From positions 62,001-126,000 of the forward strand of contig JAGTPG010000002.1 in the NCBI GenBank assembly GCA_018195615.1: a DNA stretch of 64,000 nucleotides, in the 5' to 3' direction. Shown piece after piece: positions 1 to 9,797 of the stretch. The stretch is from Streptomyces tuirus (lineage in GTDB: Bacteria > Actinomycetota > Actinomycetes > Streptomycetales > Streptomycetaceae). Position numbers and translations under genes: made by a program. The notes under the pieces were generated by a model. The model searched no databases. It had not been told where the DNA came from and saw only the letters and a program-made list of their open reading frames with translations. Numbering within the stretch: the first letter of the stretch is position 1; every line of letters begins with the position of its first letter.

Positions 1-69
1 GCTGCAATTAGTGTGCATAATGCACAGTCATCGCGCTTTGCGCCCGAGTACGCCCATCAGGAGCACGTC

Positions 70-2266
70 ATGGAAGCACCGACCCCCGTCGCCGAGGTGA
101 GCGGGCGCGAGCCGGCGTCGCCCGAGGCGGACCGGAAGCGAGAGATCGTCAAGCGCGTCTTTCTCTTCCTCATCCCCTTCCTCATGGTCACGATGATGTA
201 CGCGACCTACATGGGGACCATGCACTCCCGAAGACCCAGGACATGCCGGTCGCCGTGGTCGGCTCGGGGGCCGTGGCCGAGTCAGTCGTCGACGAGCTGA
301 AGTCCGCGCAGGACGGCGCCGCCGATCCCCGGCTGGTCGCCGACCGCGGGAAGCGCTCGACCTGCTCAAGGACCGTGACGTCGCCGGTGTACTGCTGATC
401 CCGGCGGACGGTGCCACGGAGGCGACCGTCTACACCGCCCAGGGAGCCGGTGCCTCGCAGGCGGGAACGGTCAAACAGATCCTGGCCCCAGTGGCGGCGG
501 GCCACGACTGGACGACCAAGACCCAGGACATCGCGCCGCTGCCCTCCGGGGACAGCGCGGGCATCGCCGTGCTGCTCGCCGCGATCGGCATGATCATGAT
601 CGGGTACGTCCCGCTGAGCGGGATGATGACGGCGGTGCCCCACCTGCTCGCCCTGCGCAGGTTCCTGCCGCTGCTGGCCGGCTGGGCAGTGGTGACCAGC
701 AGCGTGATCTGGCTGATCCTGGGGCCCATCGTAGGGGCAGTCGACGGTCACTACTTGGCGTTCGTCGGGATCGGCCTGCTGGCGACAGGAGCCGTGGGCA
801 TCGGTCAGCTGCTGTTCGCCAGGTTCCTGGGCGGCCTGGCGCTGCTGCCCGGGATGCTGCTGTGGGTTGTCTTCGGCGTGCCCTCCTCCAACCTCGCCAG
901 GCCGGTCCACGCGATGCCCGACTTCTTCGGCTTCCTGCACAACGTGCTGCCGTTGCCGGCCGCGGGTGAGGCACTTCGGTCGGTCCTCTACTTCGACGGC
1001 CGGGGAGTGGGCAAGCACCTGCTGACACTCGCCATCTGGATGGTCGCCACCCTCACGCTCGCCCTCCTGATGGAGCGCCGCAAGGGGGCCGCCCTCGCGA
1101 ACACTCCGGAGTCCGACAACCCCGACGCCCCGCGGCCCGCGATGTCCGGTGGCCCGGTACGCTCCAAGCGGCTCCGGTACTTCGCTGCGGCCGCCTTCCC
1201 GCTGACCATCCTCACCGTCGTCGTCGGCATGATGAGCGCCTCCCTGCACCAGCCGCAGATTCGCGACATGCCCGTCGTGGTCGTCGGCGCTTCCCAGGAG
1301 CAGGCCGAGCACGCGACCAAGGGGCTTCAGAAGGGCCTGGGCGACCTGGTCTCCCTGACCACCAGCACCTCCCTCGACAGGGCGACCGACCAGATTCGCG
1401 AGCGCGACGTCGTCGGCGTGTACGTGCTGCCCACCGCCAAGGGCGGTGAGCCGAAGCTCTACACCTCCTCGGCTGCGGGAGTCGGCCAGCACAACGCACT
1501 GCGGGCGATGTTCCAGCAGATCGCCCAGAGCCAGAAGACCCAGCTGGGAATGACCGACATCAAGCCGCTGAACGTCTCCGACTCCAACGGCAGCAACAGC
1601 ATGTACGCGGCCATGGCCTGGATCATGTCCGGCTTCGTGGTCATGGCGGCCCTGCGCGGCGGCGCACCGGAGATCAAGCGGCTGCGTCAGCTCCTGCCGA
1701 TGATGGCAGGCTGGGCGGTGGGCATGGCCGTGTGGCTGTGGGTGCTGTTCGACGTCCTGATCGGCGCGATCAACGGCCATGGCTGGGCGATGGTCGGCTT
1801 CGGAGCACTGACGATCTTCAGCATCTCGCTGTTCACCGCGGTGTTCACTCGCACCCTCGGCATCGCCGGTGTCATTCCCGTGCTGGTGATCGCCCTGATG
1901 ATCGGGGTCCCGGCCTCCGGCGGAGCCATCTCCCTGTACATGGTTCCCGAGTTCTTCCGCGGCCTGAACGACGTCCTGCCCCTGCCCGCCGCGGTCGACG
2001 TGGTCCGCGCCGCGGTCTACTTCGACGGCGCCGGCGCCGGTGGCCACCTGGCGACGATTGTCGGCTGGGGCGCCGTGTGCCTGCTGCTCAACGTGGGAAT
2101 CGACCGGTGGCTGGCCCGCCGTGAACTCAAGTCCGACACGGACGAGGACGACGGCTCCAGCATGACCGTGGCCGGCGAAGGAACCGCCCTGGCCCTGACC
2201 GGCGCCGGGGATACCGCCGAACCCTCCCGCCGCGGACGGAGGCGGACCGCGCGGCAACGTTCCTGA
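70..2266 (+). pseudogene. Internally duplicated membrane protein (ABC-2/YhgE-like), two frameshifts
   Basis: Integral membrane protein made of two homologous halves. Each half has one N-terminal membrane segment, a soluble domain with a shared 'DMPVxVVG' start and an 'RDVxGVxxxP' motif, then about five hydrophobic segments ending in 'PLPAA...VYFDG'-like sequence. The second half starts near 1170. The frame changes near 228 and again near 350, and is then open to 2266. Start ATG 70 is chosen for AGGAG at 59-63. The architecture resembles ABC-2 permease/YhgE-Pip-like proteins, so an export or envelope role is possible. The substrate cannot be inferred, and no ATPase gene lies beside it. Confidence 0.6.
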
Positions 2267-2314
2267 CAGGGCACACGTTCCTGAGCGTGCTGCGGCACTG
2301 CACCGACATGGAGG

Positions 2315-2512
2315 TCGACCGCCACAGGCCTGTCCGCCAAGTCCGTGATCGTCACCGGCGCCGGCTCGGGCATCGGCCGAGCCGCCGCCCTGTTCCTCGC
2401 CGCACAGCGGCCCCGCATCGTCCTTGCCGACATCAAGGCCAGACGCGTTCGCAACTACCGTGCGGGCACCAGGCCCCGGATCTTCCGGATGGGACCGGTA
2501 GTACTTCGGTAG
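2315..2512 (+). pseudogene. N-terminal remnant of short-chain dehydrogenase/reductase
   Basis: A third-frame stretch encodes the start of a Rossmann fold: 'SVIVTGAGSGIGRAAALF' followed by 'RIVLADIKA'. This has the TGxxxGIG NAD(P)-binding motif of SDR enzymes. Homology is lost after about 50 residues and the frame stops at TAG 2510. No Tyr-x-x-x-Lys catalytic motif remains, so this is a fragment. It sits between two other broken genes. Confidence 0.5.
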
Positions 2513-2549
2513 CATTCGCCGCCCCCAATTCACATCCGGGGTACTGCGG

Positions 2550-3238
2550 GTGGCTGGAAAACCACTCCTACATTGGGGCTGGGCCCTGGACAGGCGCTCA
2601 CTCCCCGGAGGACTGGTGGCCACCGTGGCCGCGCTTTCCAGCTGCTCGTCGGAGACGGACAGCGCAAAGACGGAGAACGCGGCGTCTTCAGACCATCGGC
2701 CGGACTCGCCGTGGGGAGCCTTCGCCCGGCTGATGGACGGCAACAAGCGCTGGGTGGACGGGAAATGCTGCACCCCGACCGGGACCCCAGCCGGCGCCAG
2801 TTTGTCGCCGAGGAGCAGCAGCCCTACGGCGTGATCCTTTCCTGCATCGACTCCCGGGTGCCGCCGGAGCTGCTGTTCGACACCGGGCTCGGCGACCTGT
2901 TCGTGATGCGCACCGGCGGGCAAGTGGTGGGACCTGTAGTCACCGGCTCCGTCGAGTACGGACCCATGACGTCGGGGACGCCACTGATCGTCGTACTCGG
3001 ACACCAGCGCTGCGGCGCCATCAAGGCCGCATACAAGGCGCTGAAGGACAACAACCCGCTGCCCGGCAACCTACAGGCCATCGCCGAAGCGCTGCGGCCC
3101 GCCTACGAGGAGACGGCGAAGGCCGAGCACGCCGACCCGGTCGACGCCATGATCCGCATCCACACCAAGCAGACCTCCGCCGGCCTGAGGTCCAACACCG
3201 GCCGGGTGGAAGTCCTCACCGGTGCACCTTCTGCCTGA
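2550..3238 (+). pseudogene. Beta-class carbonic anhydrase with lipoprotein-like signal, frameshifted and internally deleted
   Basis: Beta-carbonic anhydrases hydrate CO2 at a zinc held by Cys, Asp, His and Cys. The 5' part (frame of 2550) carries a twin-arginine/lipoprotein-like leader, with 'RRSLPGG' and a lipobox-like 'ALSSC', and then 'FARLMDGNKRW'. The frame changes near 2762 into the core with 'SCIDSR' (zinc Cys and Asp) and 'GHQRCG' (zinc His and Cys). The usual 'VGAYYDL' beta-strand near the C-terminus is missing: 'TSAGLRSN' runs straight into 'TGRVEVLTGAPSA', which suggests a second deletion. An exported carbonic anhydrase is plausible for the intact ancestor. Confidence 0.65.
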
Positions 3239-3281
3239 CGGCACGGAACAGCCGCGAATCTCGCCCACCGAAAGGAATTCC

Positions 3282-3977
3282 ATGCCCCGCACGAACCGCA
3301 TCCTCGTCATCGTCACCAGCAGCGGCGAATACGAGAAGGTCGGATACCGCACCGGTCTCTGGCTGGGGGAACTGACACACTTCTACGATGTCGCCGAACA
3401 GGCCGGATTCGACGTCACCATCGCCAGCATCCAGGGCGGGCCCGTGCCGCTCGACCCGGAGAGCCTCGCCCACACCGTCCTCGGTGACCTCGGTACGGAC
3501 AAGCGGTACACCGACCGCCTGTTCATGGACAGGCTCAAGGACACCGTGGCCGTGCCCCAGGTCGACGTCGACGACTACGACGCCATCTACCTCACCGGCG
3601 GTCACGGGGTGATGTTCGACTTCCACCAGAGCGAGGCGCTGGAGACGCTCATCGCACGGTTCTACGAGACCGGCCGGATCGTCTCGGCTGTCTGCCATGG
3701 CCCGTGCGGCCTGCTCGACGTCACGCTGAGCAGCGGCGAGCCCCTGGTGAAGGGCAGGAAGGTCACCGGCTTCTCCTGGAGGGAGGAGGAACTCGCCCAG
3801 CGGGCGCACGCCGTCCCCTACAGCCTGGAGGACCGGCTCAAGGAACTCGGAGCCTCCTACAGCACTGCGGACAAGCCCTTCGACGTCCACATCGTCGAGG
3901 ACGACCGCCTCATCACCGGGCAGAATCCCAGGAGCGCCAAGGCCGTTGCCGAGGCAGTGGTCCGGAACCTGGGATGA
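3282..3977 (+). CDS. DJ-1/PfpI family protein (type 1 glutamine amidotransferase-like)
   Basis: A 231-residue protein of the DJ-1/PfpI superfamily, closest in layout to Hsp31/YhbO-like proteins, which are glyoxalase III/deglycase- or chaperone-like. The nucleophile elbow 'SAVCHGPCG' places Cys138 followed by His139, and Glu30 in 'GLWLGEL' matches the conserved acidic partner. Start ATG 3282 follows AAAGGA at 3271-3276. The frame is intact, unlike its upstream neighbours. It is convergent with the esterase gene that follows. A role against reactive carbonyl or other stress is an inference from the family. Confidence 0.85.
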   Translation: MPRTNRILVIVTSSGEYEKVGYRTGLWLGELTHFYDVAEQAGFDVTIASIQGGPVPLDPESLAHTVLGDLGTDKRYTDRLFMDRLKDTVAVPQVDVDDYDAIYLTGGHGVMFDFHQSEALETLIARFYETGRIVSAVCHGPCGLLDVTLSSGEPLVKGRKVTGFSWREEELAQRAHAVPYSLEDRLKELGASYSTADKPFDVHIVEDDRLITGQNPRSAKAVAEAVVRNLG

Positions 3978-4061
3978 GGCTTCGGCTGCGGGGCAGTAGC
4001 GTGCCGAGTTCGCCGACGGGAGCGGAACTGCCTCCCCGTGGCCGGTGCGGACACCTCGCAC

Positions 4062-5035
4062 TCACTCGTCGAGGAGCCGCCGCAGCCAGTTCAGGCGGGC
4101 GGCCAGTGCTGCGCGGGCGAGGGCCGCCTGCGGGGCGAAACCCTCGAAACCGTGGAAGCCGCCCGGCCACACGTGCAGCTCGGCCACTCCCCCGGCCTGC
4201 CAGATACGGGAGGCGTATGCGACTGTCTCGTCCCGGAAGGTCTCCGCAGAGCCGACGTCGAGATAGGCCGGAGGCAGCCCGGACAGATCCTCGGCACGGG
4301 CGGGCGCCGCGTAGGGGGACACGTCCGGGCCCCCACGCTGCTCGCCCAGGAGCGCAGTCCAGCCGGACTCGTTGGCTGTCCGGTCCCAGATGCCCAGGCC
4401 CTGCATCTGGTGGGCGGACGGTGTGTCGTTGCGGTCGTCCAGCATCGGCCCCATGAGCAGCTGTCCGACCGGCCGCGGCCCCTTGCGATCTCTGAGCAGC
4501 AGCGTGAGCGCGGCGGCGAGGCCACCGCCCGCGCTGACGCCCGCCACGACGATCTGCTCGGAGTCACCGCCGATCTCCCGCGCATGACCGGCCGTCCACG
4601 ACAGGCCGGCGTAGACGTCCTCGATGGGCGCGGGGTGCGGGTGCTCCGGTGCGAGCCGGTACCCGACGGACACCACCACCGCGTTCAGCTCCCGCGCCCA
4701 GTCCACGACCATGTCCACACCTGACCGGTTGTCACCGATCATCATGCCGCCGCCGTGGACGTGGTAGATCACGGGTCGCAGGCCGCTGGGTGCCGCGGGG
4801 CGGCAGATGAGAAGTGGGATGCCGGGGCGCCCTCGGGCCCCGGTATGACCCGGTCCTCGACCTCGAAGAAGCCCTGGCGACTCAGCTGCTCGTCGTCCGA
4901 GGCCGCGGCGTCCAGCATCTGGCGCGCGGCGGCGATTCCCTCCGCGTCGAACTCCGGGAATGGGCTGCCCTCGGCGGCCATCGACCGCAGAACAGCGCCG
5001 AGTTCGGTGTCGAAGGGGGGCGGTGTCGGTTTCAC
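4062..5035 (-). pseudogene. Alpha/beta hydrolase, HSL-family esterase, one frameshift
   Basis: Hormone-sensitive-lipase-type carboxylesterase. The N-terminus 'MKPTPPPFDTELGAVLRSM' starts at ATG 5035. The frame changes near 4815 and continues as 'VIYHVHGGGMMIG' (HGGG oxyanion-hole motif), 'VAGVSAGGGLA' (nucleophile Ser), 'AYLDVGSAE' (acid region) and 'GGFHGFEGF' (catalytic His). All family landmarks are present, so a single indel is the only defect. It lies 63 bp downstream of the oxidoreductase gene in the same direction and may be cotranscribed with it. Confidence 0.8.
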
Positions 5036-5098
5036 GGTGTTTCCTCACATGGTTGCTTCAACGCCGGTGCCGTCGCGGCACACGCCTTGCCCGGCACG

Positions 5099-6077
5099 TC
5101 AGCCGAAGACCTGGACCAGCTTGCCCGCACTCGACGGCTTGAGAGTTCGGTAAGGGCCGCGGGCACGTCTTCCAGGGCAGGGTTCGGGTCACCATCGGGT
5201 CCAGTCGTCCGTCGGCGGCCATGCCGAGCAACTCGGTGAGCATCGTCGACAGCTGCCTGCGCGATCGTTCGTCTCCGGCCGTGTACGCGGCCCCGAGCGC
5301 GATCTCGTGGAGGGAGGGTGCGATGGAGAACGGCGGCACCACGCTCAGGTCCGGGCGTCCCGCGATCGCGGCGAGGCGGCCACCGTGCACCAGGAGACCG
5401 AGGTTGGCGGTGGCGGAGTCCGGGCCCACGGTGTCGACCACCGCGTCCACACCCCGGCCCCCGGTCAACTCCCGTACGCCGGAGGGGACGTCCTCGGTGC
5501 GGTGGTCGACGACGGCATCCGCGCCGAGTGCCCTCACATGCGCGGTGTTGTGGGCGGACGCCGTGGCCAGCACCCGCGCTCCGGCCAGTGCGGCCAGTTG
5601 GACCGCGAAGCCGCCCACGCCCCCGGCACCGCCGGTGACGAGAACGGTGTCCTGCGCGGTGACACGTAGACGGCTCGCCACCGCCTGATAGGCCGTCAGG
5701 CCAGCGGACGGCAAGGCGGCGGCGTCCGACGGAGCGAGGTCCTCCGGCACGGGTGCCAGGACGTGGGCGTCCGCCAGGGTGTACTCGGCGAAGCCGCCGC
5801 GCTCGCGGATGTCCGCGTGGTAGGCGACACGCTGCCTCGGGCGCACGGTCGTCACTCCCGGACCGGGTGCGTCCACGATGCCCACGACGTCCAGTCCGAG
5901 AACGGCCGGCCAGGTCCACTCCGGGATCCCGTAGGCGGCACGCTGATAGTCCGACGGGTTCAGTCCGCAGGCCTCGACTCTGACCCTTACCTGCCCCGGC
6001 CCGGGCTCCGGGACCGGCAGGTCCGCGAGCCGCAGGGTGTCGCAGGGGCCGGGCCGGTCGAGAACCAGAGCGCGCAT
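5099..6077 (-). pseudogene. Zinc-independent quinone-type oxidoreductase (MDR family), frameshifted near 3' end
   Basis: Medium-chain reductase of the NADPH:quinone reductase type. The start 'MRALVLDRPGPCDTL' is at ATG 6077. The N-terminal GroES-like domain contains 'GLNPSDYQRAAYG', and the nucleotide fold contains 'VLVTGGAGGVGGFAVQLAAL'. The Cys/His zinc ligands of true alcohol dehydrogenases are not evident. Close to the end the frame shifts twice (about 5180 and 5140), and the natural C-terminus 'KPSSAGKLVQVFG' ends at TGA 5099-5101. It probably reduces quinones or enones, in a unit with the downstream esterase and under the adjacent TetR regulator. Confidence 0.75.
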
Positions 6078-6203
6078 GAGGAGTTGTGCTCCCGGGGTGT
6101 CGTCATGGATGCGTGGTGTGCCGCTCTTCGCCGGACACAGCACCTACGTCCCGGGACCCACCAAGACCTGACGTACAGCCAGGTGAGGGGCGAGACGCCG
6201 AAA

Positions 6204-6226
6204 GGCCCCGGCGTGGCACCGGGGTC
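6204..6226 (-). terminator. Stem-loop after the TetR gene
   Basis: Perfect six-base arms CCCCGG (6206-6211) and CCGGGG (6219-6224) flank a 7-nt loop. On the minus strand the stem is followed by CCTTTC. It lies directly at the 3' end of the TetR gene and upstream of the oxidoreductase, so it probably separates the two transcripts. Confidence 0.45.
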
Positions 6227-6843
6227 AGTCCGAGACCACGTCACGCAGGCGGGCGCAGGTGGTGCGATAGACCTCGACCAGATCGGAGTCCCCTTCCGAC
6301 GCCCGGCGCGAAGCCCACTCGTCGAACGTGGCGCGCAGTGTGGCGCTCACGGTCTCGGCCAGCACCCGGGACCGCAGGTCCACGCTGTCGCTGCCGGAGG
6401 CATCCGCCAGGAGCCGCAGGAACCGCTGGCACTGTTCGGCCTCCCGCCGCAGTGCCGCGCTGCGCAGGGCCATGTCCTGCGTGAGCAGGCCGCCGACCCG
6501 CCGCATGCGGCCGAGCACGTCGGCCGGGTCGGTGCTCAGGTCGCCCAGGACTCCGGCGACGACCTCTTCGATGTCGCGCAGCGTCAACGCCCCGGCCTCG
6601 GCATCCCCAGACGCGCGACGAGAGCAGCCTCGAAGGCCCGGTTCGGCCCAGCGCCGCATCCTCCTTCGTCGCGAAGTACCGGAAGAAGGTGCTCTGCGAA
6701 ACACCGGCCGCCGCCGCGATCTCCAGCACCGTCGTGCGCTCGTACCCCTGCCTCTCGAACAGGTCGAGGGCGGCGTCTTCGATGTCGGCCTGGGTTGCCA
6801 GCCGACGGCGTTCTCGTAGATCCGGAGTGCCAGTCACATCCAT
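6225..6843 (-). pseudogene. TetR-family transcriptional regulator, one frameshift
   Basis: The N-terminal domain reads 'LATQADIEDAALDLFERQG' then 'AAAAGVSQSTFFRYFATKE', the standard TetR helix-turn-helix ending in the F-x-x-YF-x-x-KE signature. The frame changes near 6640, and the ligand-binding domain continues from 'LTLRDIEEVVAGVL' to 'TTCARLRDVVSD' with TGA 6225. It is a normal-length TetR protein apart from this indel. A perfect palindrome 20 bp upstream of the start suggests autorepression. The next genes in the same direction encode an oxidoreductase and an esterase, which are likely targets. Confidence 0.8.
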
Positions 6844-6863
6844 GATAGTAGCACCTACCTAAG

Positions 6864-6878
6864 TGACAGCTACTGTCA
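6864..6878. promoter_or_regulatory. Palindromic operator at the tetR promoter
   Basis: TGACAG-CTA-CTGTCA is a perfect inverted repeat. Imperfect outward symmetry (CTACC on the left, GGTAG on the right) extends it to about 6855-6887. Its position just upstream of the TetR start is where an autoregulatory TetR site is expected. Confidence 0.6.
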
Positions 6879-6921
6879 GGTTGGTAGTAACTGGCACAGG
6901 ACAGCAACGGGTCCATGCGGA

Positions 6922-7440
6922 GTGAACGATGTCGCTCGTGGCCGAGGGGCCGGAGACGAGCACCAGGGGCCGTAGCGGATCGAGGCGCGCGAGCGCAGCG
7001 GGCACGTCACCGGCGATCTGACTCGCCCGGACCACGCAGACGTGCTGGTCCGGCAGAAGTGTCAGGGCGCGGCGTCCCTGTCCGGGACCGCTGTCCAGGA
7101 TCACCGTGCCCGTGACGGCGACGGTGACGCCGGTGACCAGGCGTCAGCGTCGTCGAGCTGCCGCACGGTCAGAGGGGGAACGTCCGACAGCCTGGTCCAG
7201 GGGCCCTCGGGCACCAGGTCCTCGGGAAACCCCGGCGGGACCACCAGCGAACGGGCTCCCGTCCGCCGAAGCGCCTCGGCCACGGCGGAGGACGCCTGCG
7301 CCCGGGGCACCCTGACGACTGTGGCGCGGTAGTCGGCGGCGCGCTCGGTGAACAGCCCGACCACGTCCGCTCCCACGTGATCCGCCGCCGGGAGACCGGG
7401 CGCCGGGAGACCGTCCTGCGCCGCCGTACCCTGGTCCTCG
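6922..7440 (-). pseudogene. LutC/YkgG-like LUD-domain protein, truncated and frameshifted
   Basis: LutC belongs to the LutABC L-lactate oxidation system. The sequence 'DVVGLFTERAADYRATVVRV' and 'GARSLVVPPGFPEDLVPEG' is the LUD-domain N-terminal half. A frame change near 7120 leads into 'VILDSGPGQGRRALTLLPD', 'HVCVVRASQI' and 'VLVSGPSATSDI'. The usual C-terminal 'ELSRVEGVHGPR' is missing after 'SATSDI', so the end is lost. No lutA or lutB is beside it. This is an isolated remnant, not an active lactate system. Confidence 0.65.
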
Positions 7441-7494
7441 ACGCCTGGAACAGCGAGCCGGCCGCCGCCGAACCCGTCGACCGCACCGCACCCG

Positions 7495-7689
7495 TCAAAG
7501 CAGAACCCGATGAGTGAACCGATCGTGCCCGAGAACGCGGCGAACTGGTCGCGCATCCACACAGGTAACGCACCCGGCGTCGTACTTGCCATCGACTTCT
7601 ACGGAACGGGCCGCCAGGAGGCCACCTTCCGCCACCTGTGCGACGTGCTCCCCGACCCGGTCGAGGGCTCCGGTCACCGAGATCGCCAT
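7495..7689 (-). CDS. Possible small protein or N-terminal fragment, unknown
   Basis: A short frame starts at ATG 7689 behind a strong ribosome-binding site (AGAAGGAG at about 7692-7699, minus strand). It reads 'MAISVTGALDRVGEHVAQVA' and then 'VEVDGKYDAG'. After about 40 residues the composition changes, and another frame continues with 'LPVWMRDQFAAFSGTIGSL', so a frameshift is likely. I do not recognise the family. It lies directly upstream of the LutC remnant in the same direction. The strong ribosome-binding site is the main support. Confidence 0.25.
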   Translation of the reverse strand: MAISVTGALDRVGEHVAQVAEGGLLAARSVEVDGKYDAGCVTCVDARPVRRVLGHDRFTHRVLL

Positions 7690-7849
7690 AATGCTCCTTC
7701 TGATCGTCACTGCTCACGGGGACGCCTCATCACGAGAGGACAGCCCCGTTCCACGTTGAGCCGACCGACGAACGCAACTGTGCCAACGACAGGCTTGTAG
7801 TAAGGGCTTGCAGAACACCAACACGCTGGTTTGATCTTCTACAGGGTCT

Positions 7850-8089
7850 TCAGGGTCGAAGAAGGACGGTCATCTCCACCGTCACGTCGTCCCCTGCCGA
7901 GAGGCCATGCGGCTTGCGCACAGCGCCCTTGAGAGGCAGTCGAGCTTGGACCGGGATCACGCCCCATCCGTACTTGGCCATCGCGGCCACCTCGCGGATG
8001 TCGGCGGACTCCTCGTCCGGCACGGGAACGAAGTAGTACGGCGACGGTCCGCGCCATTCGATCACCTGGCCCGAAAAGACGGAGTCCAT
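7850..8089 (-). CDS. DUF1905 protein with internal deletion
   Basis: A 79-residue protein opening with 'FSGQVIEWRGPSPYYFVPVP' and 'YGWGVIPVQARL', the DUF1905 N-terminal pattern. In the family about 16 more residues (a 'TSLFPKDG' segment) precede 'LPLKxAVR'. Here 'VQARL' joins directly to 'PLKGAVRKPHGL', so the protein is shorter than usual by an in-frame deletion. Start ATG 8089 overlaps the end region of the DinB gene, which suggests translational coupling. DUF1905 has no established biochemical role that I can state. Confidence 0.65.
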   Translation of the reverse strand: MDSVFSGQVIEWRGPSPYYFVPVPDEESADIREVAAMAKYGWGVIPVQARLPLKGAVRKPHGLSAGDDVTVEMTVLLRP

Positions 8090-8093
8090 GAGG

Positions 8094-8672
8094 TCACCCT
8101 CGTTCCTCGAGGGCGGCCAGGTCACGCTCGGCGAATATCCGGTGCCACCACTCCTCGTTGAGGACGACCAGCAGGCACTCACGGACAGGGAAGGTCTCCC
8201 CCTCGTCCGGCCAGCCGGGGCCCATGAGCGGCTCGGTCCGGCTGTCGAGCCGCTCATCGGTCAGGCTGCCGACCATCCGCCGCGTCATCGCCATCCCCTC
8301 CAGCCGCAAGGCGAGCGCCTCGTCGAGCGACGGGCGCGCGTCACGGTCGTGCGGCACTCCTGGCCGGGGATCCATCTGGTCCCACGGCAGGGACAGCGGG
8401 TGCCACGGGCTGGAATCGCCCAGGATGCAGCGGCCGACCCACGACTCGGACTCGGTCGCGAACGCGAGGTGGCGCAGAGTCTGGATAAACGACCACTCGC
8501 CGTCAACCGACTCGTGCAGCCTGTCCGGGGGCAGTCGGCGCGCCCGGGCGACGGTCGCCTCCCACAGCCGCTCGTTGAGGTCCCAGGCCTCCCGGAATCC
8601 GTCGGGAGTGGTCGGACGGAACTTGGGGCGGTCGGGGTGCCGGCGGTCCAGCTCGGCCTCGACCAACGGCAC
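8094..8672 (-). CDS. DinB-superfamily protein, probably missing its N-terminal extension
   Basis: A helical-bundle DinB-like protein: 'GFREAWDLNERLWEATVARA', 'WSFIQTLRHLAFATESE', then 'ECLLVVLNEEWWHRIFAERD'. His in 'LRHLAF' and His in 'EEWWHR' are likely metal ligands. The GTG start at 8672 falls inside a conserved 'INGVDVVPLVEAELDRRHP' segment, which in Streptomyces relatives follows an N-terminal region. An in-frame TGA lies a few codons upstream, so the 5' end seems lost, perhaps by the insertion of the neighbouring ISAzo13-type element. Confidence 0.7.
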   Translation of the reverse strand: MPLVEAELDRRHPDRPKFRPTTPDGFREAWDLNERLWEATVARARRLPPDRLHESVDGEWSFIQTLRHLAFATESESWVGRCILGDSSPWHPLSLPWDQMDPRPGVPHDRDARPSLDEALALRLEGMAMTRRMVGSLTDERLDSRTEPLMGPGWPDEGETFPVRECLLVVLNEEWWHRIFAERDLAALEERG

Positions 8673-8884
8673 GACGTCGACCCCGTTGATCGAGCAGGTC
8701 CCTGATCTTCAGCTTCAGTCTGGGTGGGCGGCCAGTGCGGGCCGATCGCCGGGCATCGTGCAGGGCAGCCAGGGTGCAGGTCAGGTCTTCAAGCCGTCGT
8801 TGGGATATCCCAGTAAGTGCGGGGTCGGACAAAAGGCCCTGGTCCCAGGGGATGTCCTGGTATCGCAGCGGTTGCTCGCGGTGC

Positions 8885-9785
8885 GGGTGGCAGACGGATG
8901 CAGGAGGTAGTTCCACTCGCCGTGGAAGGCGTGTCGGGTCAGTGGAAGGGCGGCCATCTCCGCGTCACGGACCGGGATGCCGGTGGGGTAGGCGTTGGTG
9001 TCGAGTACGGCGCCCAAGCGCAGGCCGGTGCGGGTGGTGGTCGCGGCGATGGTCTGCAGGATGACTTCGTGGCTGGTCAGCTGGCGTACGCGCCAGTTCA
9101 TGGTGAAGTGCGAGAACAGCCAGTGCTCGATTTTGAGCCCGGTCCACTGCCGGCTTGGCCAGCTCGGCCTTCCAGGTCCGGGTGCGGTAGCCGTTGGAAC
9201 CGCCGGCATCGGCGGTGATCAGCAGCCGGGACGCACGGGTAGTCGTGCGTGCCCTGGGCGGTCCACCAGCGGCGGATGGACTCGACGGCGAAGCGGTGGT
9301 GTCGTGGTCACAGCCCACGTTGACCCACCCGGTTCTTCGCCGCGATGTCGTAGATCCCGTATGGCACGGCCTTGCCCGGTTGCGGATCGGCGAAATCGTG
9401 GACGTTGCCCCGCTCCGGTCGTCCGGCCGGGTGCCACTGACGGCCGGCGTTCTTGAACTGGCCCACCAGTTCCTTCTTCTTGGTATCCACGCTGATCACC
9501 GGTTCGCCTGCGTCCCGGTATTGGCGGGACTGCTCGTTGATGTAGCCGAATTGGGCGTCCCGGTCTGGGTGTTGCGCGCCTTCGATGGTCTTGGCGTTGA
9601 TCTGGAGGCTGAAGCCCTCTTCCCGCAGCAGGTCCCCGACAGTGTCAGCACAGACACGGTGTCCCTGGCGGGTGAGCTCGGCAGCGAGGTTCCGAGTCGA
9701 CTTCGTCGTCCACGGCAGCGGCGACATCGGATCCCCGCGCATGTCGGGCTCGACCAGCGTCAACAATGCCGGGCGAAGTCCAGAC
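8885..9785 (-). mobile_element. ISAzo13-family transposase remnant (several frames)
   Basis: Reading leftward, conserved blocks occur in three frames: 'PALLTLVEPDMRGDPMSPL', 'TKSTRNLAAELTRQGHRV', 'EPVISVDTKKKELVGQFKNA' and 'AVPYGIYDIAAKN'; then 'SRLLITADAGGSNGYRTRTW'; then 'HFTMNWRVRQLTSHEVILQT' and 'MAALPLTRHAFHGEWNY'. Together these are the C-terminal two thirds of an ISAzo13-type DDE transposase. The N-terminal third is absent: the sequence stops exactly at the CTAG of the IS5-like element at 9786, which therefore inserted into it. It is non-functional. Confidence 0.75.
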
Positions 9786-9797
9786 CTAGGCCGTGTT

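Noticed and set aside
188..3004. Very long open frame on the minus strand opposite the membrane protein and carbonic anhydrase genes
   Set aside because: It is Gly/His/Arg/Asp-rich, with no domain pattern. Codon bias and conserved motifs lie on the plus strand, so it is a GC-skew shadow.
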